Source: Oscillochloris sp.
Lineage (GTDB): Bacteria > Chloroflexota > Chloroflexia > Chloroflexales > Chloroflexaceae
Assembly (NCBI GenBank): GCA_012032775.1
Contig: JAAUQO010000006.1
Location: 1 to 62,723, forward strand
Reading direction: 5' to 3'
Length of the DNA: 62,723 nucleotides
Shown: piece after piece, positions 26,694-35,005 of the stretch
Numbering within the stretch: position 1 is the stretch's first letter
Layout: each line of letters starts with the position of its first letter
Notes under the pieces: model-generated
Database searches by the model: none
Told to the model about the DNA's origin: nothing
Seen by the model: only the letters and a program-made list of their open reading frames with translations
Translations under genes and position numbers: made by a program

Positions 26694-27716
26694 ATGGACG
26701 AGATCCTGCCTTTCCCACTGCTTGCGGTGGTTAGCCAGGCCGAGTTGAAAACCGCATTGATCCTCGGCTTGATCAATCCCCAGATCGGCGGCGTGCTGAT
26801 CAGCGGCCCGTATGGTGTTGGGAAGACAACGGCGGTGCGCGGGTTGATCGATATCTTGCCGCTCAGTGAAGCGCTTGATGATCAAGCGATGCGCCGGCCG
26901 ATGCGCCTGGTGGAATTGCCGCTGAACGCACGCATCGACGATGTTGTCGGCGGGATCAATCAGCGGGTCGCCCTTGAGCAGAATCGTCTGTTGATCGACG
27001 AAGGCGTACTCGCGCGTGCCCACGGCCAATTGCTCTACATCGATGAGATCAATCTGCTCGAACCGGCCGTCGTCAATGCGATCCTCGACGCCGCCGCACA
27101 AGGGCGAACCCTGGTGCGGCGCGGCCCAGTCACCCGTCTTTACCCCAGTCGCTTTGTGTTGATCGGTTCGATGAATCCCGAAGAAGGCGATCTGCGGCCC
27201 CAGATCATGGATCGCTTCGGCCTGCGGGTCTGGGTGTCGCCGCTCGAATCCACCGCCGAACGCCTGGAGATTTACCGGCGCGCACGGGATTTTCGCGTCG
27301 ATCCCGGCAATTTCCGCCTGGCCTACGCCAATGCGACCGCCGCACTCGCCGATGAAGTGGAAGCCGCGCGCGAGATTTTGCCCCATGTGACGGTGCCGCC
27401 ACAACTGGAGGAGCGGGCCTTGGAGTTGGTGCAGCGCCTCCGTATCCCCTCGCACCGCGCCGAGATCGCGCTGCTCGAATCGGCGCGCGCCCGTGCCGCC
27501 GCCGATTTCCGTACCACCGTGACGGTAGAAGATGTGCGCCGAATCGCGCCGCTGGCTCTGCGCGGCCGGCGTAGTCTGCAGATCGAACACTACACCGAAC
27601 GGCTCGCTGCTGAACAGACCACGATCGACGCTGTGATCGCCGACCTCTTGCCCGCTCAGGCCGCCGAAAAAGTCGATCCGCGCCGCAGCACCGTCAGCAC
27701 GATCGAAGATCCGTAG
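26694..27716 (+). CDS. Magnesium chelatase subunit I-like AAA+ ATPase
   Basis: A 340-residue AAA+ protein. Walker A is GPYGVGKTT (about 39-47), Walker B is LLYIDEINLL, sensor 1 is GSMNPEEGDLRPQ, and the arginine finger region is DRFGLRV. This matches ChlI/BchI, which drives Mg2+ insertion into protoporphyrin IX with subunits D and H. No D or H gene is nearby, so it could be a genuine BchI of a phototroph or a MoxR/ChlI-type ATPase with another client. GGAGG lies 7 nt upstream of the ATG. Confidence 0.82.
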   Translation: MDEILPFPLLAVVSQAELKTALILGLINPQIGGVLISGPYGVGKTTAVRGLIDILPLSEALDDQAMRRPMRLVELPLNARIDDVVGGINQRVALEQNRLLIDEGVLARAHGQLLYIDEINLLEPAVVNAILDAAAQGRTLVRRGPVTRLYPSRFVLIGSMNPEEGDLRPQIMDRFGLRVWVSPLESTAERLEIYRRARDFRVDPGNFRLAYANATAALADEVEAAREILPHVTVPPQLEERALELVQRLRIPSHRAEIALLESARARAAADFRTTVTVEDVRRIAPLALRGRRSLQIEHYTERLAAEQTTIDAVIADLLPAQAAEKVDPRRSTVSTIEDP

Positions 27717-27774
27717 GGGCGCTGCCGCGCACTTGCACGTCGCATCGCTTCAGTGGGCCGTGCGCTTGTTCGAC

Positions 27775-28731
27775 TCATACATCACCCGCTAGAATCCGTT
27801 GGAACAGCGCACTCGCCACGTTTCGCCCGCTCAGCAGCGCTACAACCCGCCGCCCGGCTACCTCCGGCACAAGCTTGTGCAGCAGTGCCGCTGCCGTCAC
27901 CGCGCCGCTGCCCTCAACCACCAGGTGCTGCTCGTGGAAAAGCCACGCCATCGCCGCCGCAATCTGCTCCTCGCTTACCGTCAGCATCCCGTCGGTCAGT
28001 TGTTGCACCAGTGGAAAAGTGATACTCTCAGCCTCGATCCCGCCGGCCAATCCATCGGCCAGCGTCGGTAGATCCGGCGCCGCCACGATCATGCCCGCCT
28101 TGAGCGCGGCTGCCATTGCCGCCGAGTTTTCGGCTTGCACGCCGATCACCCGGATCTGCGGGTTGATCGCCTTCGCCCAGAGCGCAATCCCGGCGATCAG
28201 GCCGCCGCCGCCGACTCCCGCCAGAAGTACGTCGGCTTCCGGCAGTTGCTCCAGGATCTCGACCGCCACCGTCCCCTGCCCGGCGATCACAAATGGATCG
28301 TTATACGGCGAGACAAAGCGCAATCCCTCGCGATCGGCCAGGGTTCGGGCGGCGAGTTCGGCTTCATCATAGTTCGCACCATGTTGAATTAATCGCACCG
28401 GGTAGCGTTTAAGGGCCGCAACTTTCGCCGGTGATGCGTATTCCGGCAGCACCAGTGTTGCGCCGATCCCGGTAAGTGCGGCGGCATGGGCGATACCAAG
28501 GGCGTGATTCCCGGCCGAGCAACTGATCACCTCGCGCCGTTCAGGATCGGCCAGTAATGCATTGGCCGCGCCGCGCAGCTTGAAACTGCCGGTGATCTGG
28601 GCGCATTCCAGCTTCACATACACCTCGGTGCCACATACCTCCGACAGTGGCCGGCTATGCTCCAACGGCGTAGAAGCGGCAATCCCGGCGATGCGTTGCC
28701 GGGCACGTAGAATATCGGCTGGTTTGATCAT
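27775..28731 (-). CDS. Threonine/serine dehydratase
   Basis: PLP fold-type II lyase (318 residues) that deaminates threonine to 2-oxobutanoate, or serine to pyruvate. The PLP lysine is K51 in GSFKLRGAANAL, SAGNHALG follows the serine/asparagine loop, and the glycine-rich phosphate loop is GVGGGGLIAG. There is no C-terminal ACT-like regulatory domain, so it is the short catabolic type (TdcB-like) or a threo-hydroxyaspartate dehydratase/serine racemase relative. It starts 10 bp from the -35 of the divergent MerR promoter, so the MerR operator could also influence it. Confidence 0.88.
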   Translation of the reverse strand: MIKPADILRARQRIAGIAASTPLEHSRPLSEVCGTEVYVKLECAQITGSFKLRGAANALLADPERREVISCSAGNHALGIAHAAALTGIGATLVLPEYASPAKVAALKRYPVRLIQHGANYDEAELAARTLADREGLRFVSPYNDPFVIAGQGTVAVEILEQLPEADVLLAGVGGGGLIAGIALWAKAINPQIRVIGVQAENSAAMAAALKAGMIVAAPDLPTLADGLAGGIEAESITFPLVQQLTDGMLTVSEEQIAAAMAWLFHEQHLVVEGSGAVTAAALLHKLVPEVAGRRVVALLSGRNVASALFQRILAGDV

Positions 28732-28740
28732 CTTGCCCTC

Positions 28741-28771
28741 TTGACTCTCAAGTTGCTTGAGGTTGTAGGAT
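28741..28771 (+). promoter_or_regulatory. MerR-type promoter and operator
   Basis: A -35 TTGACT (28741-28746) and -10 TAGGAT (28766-28771) are separated by 19 bp, the lengthened spacer typical of MerR-activated promoters. Inside the spacer is a perfect dyad, CTCAAG-TTG-CTTGAG (28747-28761), like SoxR/MerR boxes. It lies just upstream of the MerR/GyrI-like gene, which points to autoregulation. Confidence 0.8.
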
Positions 28772-28821
28772 ACGCTTGCACACCTGCAGGTGCAAGTCCC
28801 GCAAGTTGGAGGATCAAGGCG

Positions 28822-29616
28822 ATGTTCAAAATCGGCGAGTTCTCACGTCTGGCGCAACTCTCGGTTTCGGCGCTGCGCTACTACGCCGATCGCGGCCTGC
28901 TGCCGCCGGCGCATATCGATACCTTTAGCGGCTATCGCTACTACAGCATCGATCAATTGCCGCGGCTCTACCGGATTCTTGCCCTACGCGATCTCGGCTT
29001 GTCGCTCGAACAGATCGTGCAAGTGCTGGAGAACGACCTGTCGGCCGAACAGATTCGCGGCATGCTCCGGCTCAAACAGGCCGAACTCCAACAACAACTC
29101 GCCGAAGAACAGGCCCGGCTCAAGCGTGTTTCTGCGTATCTGCGAAGAATCGAACAGGAGGATCTTATGAGCGGCTACGATGTCGTGATCAAAGAGGTGC
29201 CGGCCCAGCTTGTTGCCGGTATCCGGCAGATCGTTCCGAGTTATGGCGAGATGGGGCCATTGTATGGCGAATTGTACGCCCATCTCGGTCGTCATGGCGC
29301 CGGCGGTATGAATGGCGCCGTGTACTACGATGAAGAGTACAAAGAACACAATCCCGATGTAGCGGCCGTGGTCTTTGTGCCTGAGCCGGTTCCTGCCACC
29401 GAGCGGATCAAGGTTTACGAGTTGCCGGCTTGCACTGTTGCCAGCCTGGTGCATCACGGCTCGCCCGACGGCTACAGCGATGCCTATGGCGCGCTGATGA
29501 GTTGGATCGCCGGGAGCGGCTATCGCATCTGCGGCCCCAACCGCGAATTGTATCTGCGCTGGGAAGATGATCCCAATCAGAATGTCACCGAGATCCAGTT
29601 CCCCGTCACTCGGTGA
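28822..29616 (+). CDS. MerR-family regulator with GyrI-like effector domain
   Basis: A 264-residue activator of the BmrR/TipA-like class. The N-terminal MerR helix-turn-helix is FKIGEFSRLAQLSVSALRYYADRGLLPPA. A coiled dimerisation helix runs over about residues 75-112, and residues 118-264 form a GyrI-like small-molecule-binding domain (VVIKEVPAQLVAGIRQIVPSYGEM to LRWEDDPNQNVTEIQFPV). Members bind drugs or lipophilic cations and switch on efflux or detoxification. I chose the ATG at 28822, 9 nt after GGAGG. The frame is open upstream, but that part contains the promoter. Its likely operator is in the 19-bp spacer at 28747-28761. Confidence 0.92.
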   Translation: MFKIGEFSRLAQLSVSALRYYADRGLLPPAHIDTFSGYRYYSIDQLPRLYRILALRDLGLSLEQIVQVLENDLSAEQIRGMLRLKQAELQQQLAEEQARLKRVSAYLRRIEQEDLMSGYDVVIKEVPAQLVAGIRQIVPSYGEMGPLYGELYAHLGRHGAGGMNGAVYYDEEYKEHNPDVAAVVFVPEPVPATERIKVYELPACTVASLVHHGSPDGYSDAYGALMSWIAGSGYRICGPNRELYLRWEDDPNQNVTEIQFPVTR

Positions 29617-29621
29617 TACGT

Positions 29622-29685
29622 TGGGGTGAAGCCGTTCGTAACGCGAACGGCTTCACCCCACTGAAACGCGAACGGCTTCACCCCA
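29622..29685. terminator. 17-bp hairpin with a duplicated arm
   Basis: TGGGGTGAAGCCGTTCG (29622-29638) pairs perfectly with 29644-29660. The second arm is then repeated exactly for 20 bp (ACGCGAACGGCTTCACCCCA, 29641-29660 and 29666-29685). The last copy overlaps the final codons of the phosphoesterase gene. It separates two convergent genes and probably serves as a two-way terminator. Confidence 0.7.
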
Positions 29686-30307
29686 CCAGATCAAACACCA
29701 GCGGCGGATTGATCGGCTGATAGCGTACGGTGCAGCTACTTGCATTCCCGAAGATCATGCCATCATATTCGGCGGTGCCGTAGCCTTCATGGATATGGCC
29801 GAACACATGCAAGCGCGGGCGGATCCGCGCCAGCTCGGCCCATAACTCGGCGCAGCCGGCATCGACGCCATACACCGTAAGATCGAGCATGCCCTGTGGT
29901 GGGCCGTGGGTGATCAGCACATCTACGTTCGTCGGCACCTGCGCCCAGACGCGCCGCAACTCCGGCGGATCGAGGTTAAAGGCCCAATCGAGAAAGCGCG
30001 GTTGCCAGGGGCTGCCGTAAAATCGCAGCTCACCGATCTGCACCGCCGAGTCGCACAAGTACACGCCGTTACTAAAGATTTTCGGCATATACGCCGGCAT
30101 CTCCGCACAAATCCAATCGTGATTACCGGCGATCACCAGTTTATGTCGATGCGGCAGCCTGCCCAGCCACTCATTCAAGGCCCGCAATTCATCCAGTTCG
30201 CCGTGGGCCGTCAGATCGCCGGCATGGATGAGCACATCGCCCTCAGGCACGCCGACCTGCTCGTGCATACCGTGGGTGTCGCTGATCACCACAATCCGCA
30301 GACTCAT
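29678..30307 (-). CDS. Calcineurin-like metallophosphoesterase
   Basis: A 209-residue phosphoesterase with the full metal-ligand set: SDTHG (about 9-13), HAGDLT (about 28-33), AGNHDW (about 60-65), THGPP and FGHIHEGYG. It hydrolyses a phosphate mono- or diester in the cytoplasm; the substrate is unknown. Its end overlaps a repeated hairpin arm. It starts 92 bp from the tRNA-Val gene on the same strand, so it may be co-transcribed with it. Confidence 0.9.
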   Translation of the reverse strand: MSLRIVVISDTHGMHEQVGVPEGDVLIHAGDLTAHGELDELRALNEWLGRLPHRHKLVIAGNHDWICAEMPAYMPKIFSNGVYLCDSAVQIGELRFYGSPWQPRFLDWAFNLDPPELRRVWAQVPTNVDVLITHGPPQGMLDLTVYGVDAGCAELWAELARIRPRLHVFGHIHEGYGTAEYDGMIFGNASSCTVRYQPINPPLVFDLVG

Positions 30308-30398
30308 AGGCGGTTCCCGTTTGTCGAGGATAGGAAAACGGCGCCCTTCGCTAGAGCGCCGCTACATATCTGTTTTGGATTGCGATCGGTGTTATATG

Positions 30399-30475
30399 TG
30401 GTGGGCGATACTGGACTCGAACCAGTGACCTCATCCGTGTGAAGGATGCGCTCTAGCCAACTGAGCTAATCGCCC
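30399..30475 (-). tRNA. tRNA-Val (anticodon CAC)
   Basis: The acceptor stem GGGCGAT (30475-30469) pairs with ATCGCCC (30409-30403). D-loop AGCTCAGTTGG, anticodon stem CATCC/GGATG with loop TTCACAC giving anticodon CAC (reads GUG, Val), and T-arm GGTTCGAACC are all present. The 3' CCA is encoded (30401-30399). Confidence 0.97.
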
Positions 30476-30586
30476 GGGGTTTTCAACAGCGCGCAGTATA
30501 GCATATCCGCTTTCTTAACGCAAACGCGGCCGGTAGCGACGCACAATTCCGCATCGCCACCGGGCCTCTGCATCCTGTATCCTCAA

Positions 30587-31913
30587 CTACGCCGGCACCT
30601 CATCGACATTGCTTGGTTGCGTGCCGCGGCCGACGCCCCAATAGATAAAGCCGCGCTCGGCCATCTCTTTCGGGTCGTACAGATTGCGGCCGTCGATCAC
30701 AACCGGCCGGCGCATGAAGCCGTGGATCTTCTCCCAGTTCAGTTGCTTGAACTCGTTCCATTCGGTTACCAACAACAGCGCATCGGCCTCTTTGGCGACA
30801 TCATACGCCGTGGCGCAGAAAGTCACTTCCGGCATCATCTCGCCGGCATTCTCCATCGCCACCGGGTCGTAGGCTTTCACACGGGCGCCGGCGGCCTGCA
30901 GGGCCTGAATAATATCGACACTCGGCGCCTCGCGCATGTCGTCGGTGTTCGGCTTGAAGGAAAGCCCGAGCACACCTACCACTGTGCCGGTCAAATCGCC
31001 CAATACCGTTTCGACCTTCTGCACGAACTTGTTGCGCGCGTCGCGGTTAATATCCATTACTGCCTGAAGCAACTGCGGGTGACAGCCGGACGAAGCAGCC
31101 ATGTGGTGCAGCGCCAGCACATCCTTCGGGAAGCATGAACCGCCGTAGCCGATACCGGCATCCAGGAAGTGCGGGCCGATTCGCTTGTCGGCGCCCATAC
31201 CGCGCGCCACTTCACGAACATCGGCGCCAAGCCGCTCGCAGATCTGGGCGATCTCGTTGATAAAGCTGATTCGGGTTGCCAGGAATGCATTCGAGGCGTA
31301 TTTGATCATCTCGGCGGTGCGCAGGTCGGTGATAATAATGGTGGCGCCGAGTGGTGCGTGCAGTTCGGCAACTTTTTCGGCCGCTTCACGATCGGTTGCG
31401 CCAAGCACGATCCGATCCGGCTTGAAGAAATCGCTGATCGCCGAGCCTTCGCGCAGGAACTCAGGGTTCGACACAACCGCGAAGCTGATCCCCGAGACGG
31501 CATGTTCGGAGATGATATTCGTCACCATATCGCCGGTGCCCACCGGCACCGTGCTCTTGTCGATAATCACTGCCGAATGGTTCAAATACTTGCCGATGCT
31601 GCGGGCCGCCGACTTCACCTGGCTCAGATCGGCGGCGCCGTCCGGCCCCATTGGTGTGCCGACGGTGATAAAGATCAACTCGCTCGGCCAATGCCAATGC
31701 ATAATCGTCGGTGAAGCGCAAGCGGCCGGCGCGCATGTTTCGCTCTTGCAGCTCTTCCAGTCCCGGCTCATAGATCGGCGATTTGCCGCTGCGCAGCAAG
31801 TCCAGCTTATCTGGGTTAATCTCCAGGCAGTAAACGGTATTCCCCAGATCAGCAAAACAGACGCCGGTCGTCAGGCCGACGTAGCCGGTACCCACAACAG
31901 CTATGGTACTCAA
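30587..31913 (-). CDS. ugd: UDP-glucose 6-dehydrogenase, frameshifted
   Basis: UDP-glucose dehydrogenase (or GDP-mannose dehydrogenase relative) that makes UDP-glucuronate for surface polysaccharides, using NAD+ twice. The N-terminal GTGYVGLTTG binds NAD, and the downstream frame has FITVGTPMGPDG, DKSTVPVGTGD, SNPEFLREGSA, catalytic Cys in GYGGSCFPKDV and GLSFKPNTDDMREAPS. The frame changes near 31679-31686. Two missing bases (or one extra) restore ALAEAELIFITVGTP. The total of about 442 residues is right for the family. The remainder is intact, so a sequencing error is the simplest explanation. Confidence 0.9.
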
Positions 31914-32055
31914 GTCGGTACTCCTCAGTAGTGATGGCCGCAGTTCGGCCGGTTTCGTGATTCCTACTACCTACAGTTGAGCGTAGACAGTATGGTTAAA
32001 TATTGAATGAATCGCCCCTGATAGCTCGATGACAGGGCGTTCAGACGGCATTGAT

Positions 32056-33041
32056 TCAGAGCGCTACCTCAATCCCCAACCCTTCCGCAGCAGCCTGAGT
32101 CAGCGCTAATCCGGCCACTGCCAGATCCTGGATCGCATTTCCGACCGACTTGAAGAAGGTGATCTCGGTCTCATTTTGCCGGCCTGCGATCTTTCCGGCG
32201 AGTACTTCGCCTAACTCGCCGGCAACGTGGTTGCTCGCGATCAATCCCTGGTCGCGGGCCTGGATGAGATCGCCCGCTTCGGCCCAGGCTGGTTCGCGCT
32301 GATCCACAATCACCCGTGCGCGGGCCACCGTTTCCGGCGGCACTTCCGCCATCTGCGCCGTGAACGAGCCGACACCATTGATATGGGTTCCCGGCCGCAC
32401 AGCGCCATCGGCGAACAGCGGGGTTGCGCTACTTGTGGCGGTGCAGATAATATCGGCATCGGCGAGGGCTTGTTGCACCGTTGGGGCAATCCGCACCTCA
32501 CCATGGTAGCCCTCGCCGCGCAACCGCGACGCCAGTAGCCCCGCTCGGTCGCGGGTGCGGTTCACAATCCAGATCCGTTCGATTGGCCGAACCGCCAGCA
32601 CCGCCAGCACTTGCGGCAGTGCCTGGGCGCCGGCGCCGAAGATCGCCAACGACTGTGCATCCGGCCGGCCAGGGCTCGAGTTGCCGCGCCCGACGCCGCC
32701 CCGGTTCGTAGGGCGGTCAGGTAGGTGCCGTCGAGGACTGCCAATGGTCGGCCGGATTGCGGATCAAACAGCGTTACCAAGGCATAAATACTTGGCTCAG
32801 CCCGTCTGATATTGTGCGGGAAGACCGATACGACCTTGATACCAAGGGCGCCGCCGCCGTGATCGGCGAGGCGCGCCGGCATAAAGAAGCTGATCCCTTG
32901 CTGGGCCGGGGTGCTGATATGCGTGCGCAAGGGCACATCAGCCTCACCATTCGACAAACGGGTAAACGCGGCCGCGACCGCATCGATTGCGGCCGGCATC
33001 GATACTGCACGCCGTACATCATCGCCGGAAAGCACCCGCAT
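32056..33041 (-). CDS. Ornithine cyclodeaminase/mu-crystallin family protein, frameshifted
   Basis: NAD-dependent amino-acid (imine) reductase or ornithine cyclodeaminase-like enzyme. MRVLSGDDVRRAV is the N-terminus, LRTGAASGAATRALA precedes the Rossmann motif FGAGAQAL, and GSFTAQMAEVPP and DQREPAWAEAGDL follow. One missing base near 32658-32664 joins ALAGR to AQSLAIFGAGAQ. Restored length is about 328 residues. I chose the ATG at 33041, which has AAGGGG upstream. The substrate could be ornithine, lysine, alanine or an imine. A terminator separates it from rpsA. Confidence 0.85.
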
Positions 33042-33061
33042 ATAGTTCCCCTTAGAAACAA

Positions 33062-33099
33062 ATAGGGAGGCCGGCACGTAAAGCGCCGAACCTCCCTAT
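33062..33099 (-). terminator. rpsA terminator
   Basis: A 9-bp outer stem ATAGGGAGG/CCTCCCTAT, with an inner 4-bp stem CGGC/GCCG, lies directly after the rpsA stop. It is followed on the minus strand by TTGTTT. Confidence 0.7.
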
Positions 33100-33122
33100 G
33101 CTTCCTGATACCGCTTTCAGAA

Positions 33123-34406
33123 CTACGCCTCGGTTTTGGGATCTTCAGTCGCCTCAGGCGCAGTCGCCTCAGGCGCCGCAGCTTCAGCCGGCGCCGCAGC
33201 TTCAGCCGGTGCAACAGCTTCAGCCGACTCAGCCGGCGCGGCCGACTCAGCCGGTGCAGCCGGTTCTTCGCCTTCAGTCTCACCAACCTCCGAATCGCTC
33301 ACCCGGCGCAGCGACAAACCCATGCGCTGGCGCTGGCGATCCAGGCTGATCACCTTGGCTGTGACTGTCTGGCCGGGCTGGAGCACATCACGCGGCTGCG
33401 TCTGAGGATCGACGTCCAACTCACTGGCGTGAATCAAACCTTCGACCGCCTCTTCGACCTGCACAAATGCACCGAAGGGCGTAACATTCGTAACCGGGCC
33501 GCTGATCAACTGGCCGAGCGTGTAGCGCTGATCGATCGTATCCCAGGGGTTCGCCTGCAACTGCCGGATCGACAATCCGATCCGCTCGCGATCACGATCG
33601 ATCTCAACCACAACCACTTTCACTTCCTGGCCGGGCTGAAGCACCTCACGCGGATGGTTAACCCGCTGCCAGCTCAACTCCGAGATATGGGCCAGACCAT
33701 CGGCGCCGCCAAGATCAATAAAGGCGCCGAAGTTCGTCAACTGGTTGACCCGGCCGGTGATCGTATCGCCCGGCTGCAATTCGGTGAGCAAGCGCTGCTT
33801 CTGGGCGCGGCGCCACTCCTGGGTTGCAGCGCGCTCCGAAAGAACCAGTCGGTTACGCTCGCGATCAACCTCGATCACCTTAAGCGGGATCTCCTGGTTC
33901 ACCATCTTCTGCAGCGCCTGCTGCCGCTCCTCGGCGGCGGTGCGCCCGTGAAGTTGAGCCACCTGCGAGGCCGGTACAAAGCCGCGAATCCGATTGAACT
34001 GAACCAGCAGGCCGCCTTTGTTAAACCCGATCACCTTACAGCGGACGATCCCGCCGTCGTTAAACAGCTGCTCGGCGTGCTCCCAATCCTTCGCGACCTG
34101 AACCATAGTCAGCGAGAGGATAAGATCACCCTCACGATTCTCAGGCTCCTGGACGTAAACCTGGATCGTTTCGCCGATTTTCAGGGTGCCGAGAAACTCG
34201 TCCCCCATCTGACGGAGATCCTGCGCCGGGATTACCCCCTCGCGCTTGGTGCCGATCGACACCAGTACCCCACTATCCTCGATCTGCATGACCAGACCCT
34301 CACGCAGCTCACCTCGCTGCGGTCGAGCGTAATCATATTCGTCGAGAAGTGTGGTCCAATCCAGGTCCTCAGTCTCGAAGATGACCTGATCCGGTTGCAC
34401 AGACAT
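33123..34406 (-). CDS. rpsA: 30S ribosomal protein S1
   Basis: A 427-residue S1 protein with four S1 RNA-binding repeats, at about residues 30-105, 118-185, 200-272 and 288-360. The third is the best preserved (GDTITGRVNQLTNFGAFIDLGGADGLAHISELS). It helps mRNA bind the 30S subunit. The C-terminal 60 residues are a low-complexity Ala/Pro/Glu tail built from AAPAE and APEAT units; its length may vary between strains. AGGAGG sits 10 nt before the ATG. The transcript starts near 34664 and carries a roughly 258-nt leader with an intrinsic terminator. Confidence 0.95.
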   Translation of the reverse strand: MSVQPDQVIFETEDLDWTTLLDEYDYARPQRGELREGLVMQIEDSGVLVSIGTKREGVIPAQDLRQMGDEFLGTLKIGETIQVYVQEPENREGDLILSLTMVQVAKDWEHAEQLFNDGGIVRCKVIGFNKGGLLVQFNRIRGFVPASQVAQLHGRTAAEERQQALQKMVNQEIPLKVIEVDRERNRLVLSERAATQEWRRAQKQRLLTELQPGDTITGRVNQLTNFGAFIDLGGADGLAHISELSWQRVNHPREVLQPGQEVKVVVVEIDRDRERIGLSIRQLQANPWDTIDQRYTLGQLISGPVTNVTPFGAFVQVEEAVEGLIHASELDVDPQTQPRDVLQPGQTVTAKVISLDRQRQRMGLSLRRVSDSEVGETEGEEPAAPAESAAPAESAEAVAPAEAAAPAEAAAPEATAPEATEDPKTEA

Positions 34407-34456
34407 GCGTTGCTGCCTCCTAAAAAGAATTTTTTTAGTTGTCGCCCCACAGAACC

Positions 34457-34491
34457 AAAAAAAACCGCCACCTCAAAGCAGAGGCTGGCGG
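34457..34491 (-). terminator. Intrinsic terminator inside the rpsA leader
   Basis: On the minus strand, CCGCCAGCCTC, loop TGCTTT, GAGGTGGCGG (10 pairs, one bulged G), then eight T. It lies between the rpsA promoter (34671-34698) and the rpsA start at 34406. It therefore either ends a separate RNA of about 200 nt or attenuates rpsA. Confidence 0.85.
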
Positions 34492-34670
34492 GCATTGCGC
34501 GAGTTGTACTAAGCGCGATACTCCAACGGTGGCAGCGGCAAACCTCCGCAGAGTAAACCACACCGGCGCCTTCTGCCGGTTCCGCTGGGTGGCGCCCTTG
34601 TCCATCGTCGCGTAACTACCGGCTTGAGGGTGGAACCATGGCGGAGACAACTATGTTTTACAATAGGATG

Positions 34671-34698
34671 ATTATAGTCAACATTGTGAAATTGTCAA
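34671..34698 (-). promoter_or_regulatory. rpsA promoter
   Basis: On the minus strand, -35 TTGACA (34698-34693), 16-bp spacer and -10 TATAAT (34676-34671): both boxes are perfect sigma-70 consensus. The predicted start is near 34664. Confidence 0.85.
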
Positions 34699-34822
34699 CA
34701 CGCGATGAACGAATATACGCTGGCTGCCCGGAATATCGCCTGCTGCGGAAGGCAGCACGGCGATGTAAGGATGCTGGTACACATGTTGCATTGTAAGTAG
34801 TACAATAGTGGTGTTGATACGG

Positions 34823-34851
34823 TTGACGCTCGTATACGGCCATGCTATGAT
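34823..34851 (+). promoter_or_regulatory. kimA promoter
   Basis: -35 TTGACG (34823-34828), 17-bp spacer and -10 TATGAT (34846-34851), with start near 34858. It gives kimA a leader of about 148 nt. Confidence 0.8.
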
Positions 34852-34909
34852 CCGGCTGGTTGTAGAGATGTAGATACTGGTATCAGATGTACATTATCGG
34901 GTTTCGACA

Positions 34910-34957
34910 GCCGACGTTCCGCCGACTGCCGCAAGGTGGCCGGCTTTTTTTGTCGGC
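34910..34957 (+). promoter_or_regulatory. kimA leader terminator with competing pairings
   Basis: A stem at 34921-34944 (GCCG...CGGC around loop GCAA, one mismatch) is followed by seven T (34945-34951), a good intrinsic terminator upstream of kimA. GCCGAC occurs at 34910-34915 and again at 34921-34926, while its complement GTCGGC is at 34952-34957. Alternative pairings could therefore open or close the terminator. I see no match to the known c-di-AMP riboswitch. Confidence 0.6.
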
Positions 34958-35005
34958 AGGCTTCCGCAGGCTTGTGCGGTGATGAAATAGTGAGTGTAAG
35001 CAAGC

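Noticed and set aside
30228-30442. Open frames on the plus strand across the tRNA region, one ending GLEPVTSSV
   Set aside because: These are translations of the antisense of tRNA-Val, a common artefact.
34625-34640. AGGGTGGAACC on the plus strand, resembling the start of a T-box sequence
   Set aside because: The rest of the T-box (CGCG, specifier and antiterminator helices) is missing, it lies upstream of the kimA promoter, and it is antisense to the rpsA leader.
34435-34650. Short open frame inside the rpsA leader, possible leader peptide or small ribosomal protein
   Set aside because: No ribosome-binding site, it reads straight through the terminator stem, and its sequence matches no family I know. 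Leader RNA structure explains the region better.
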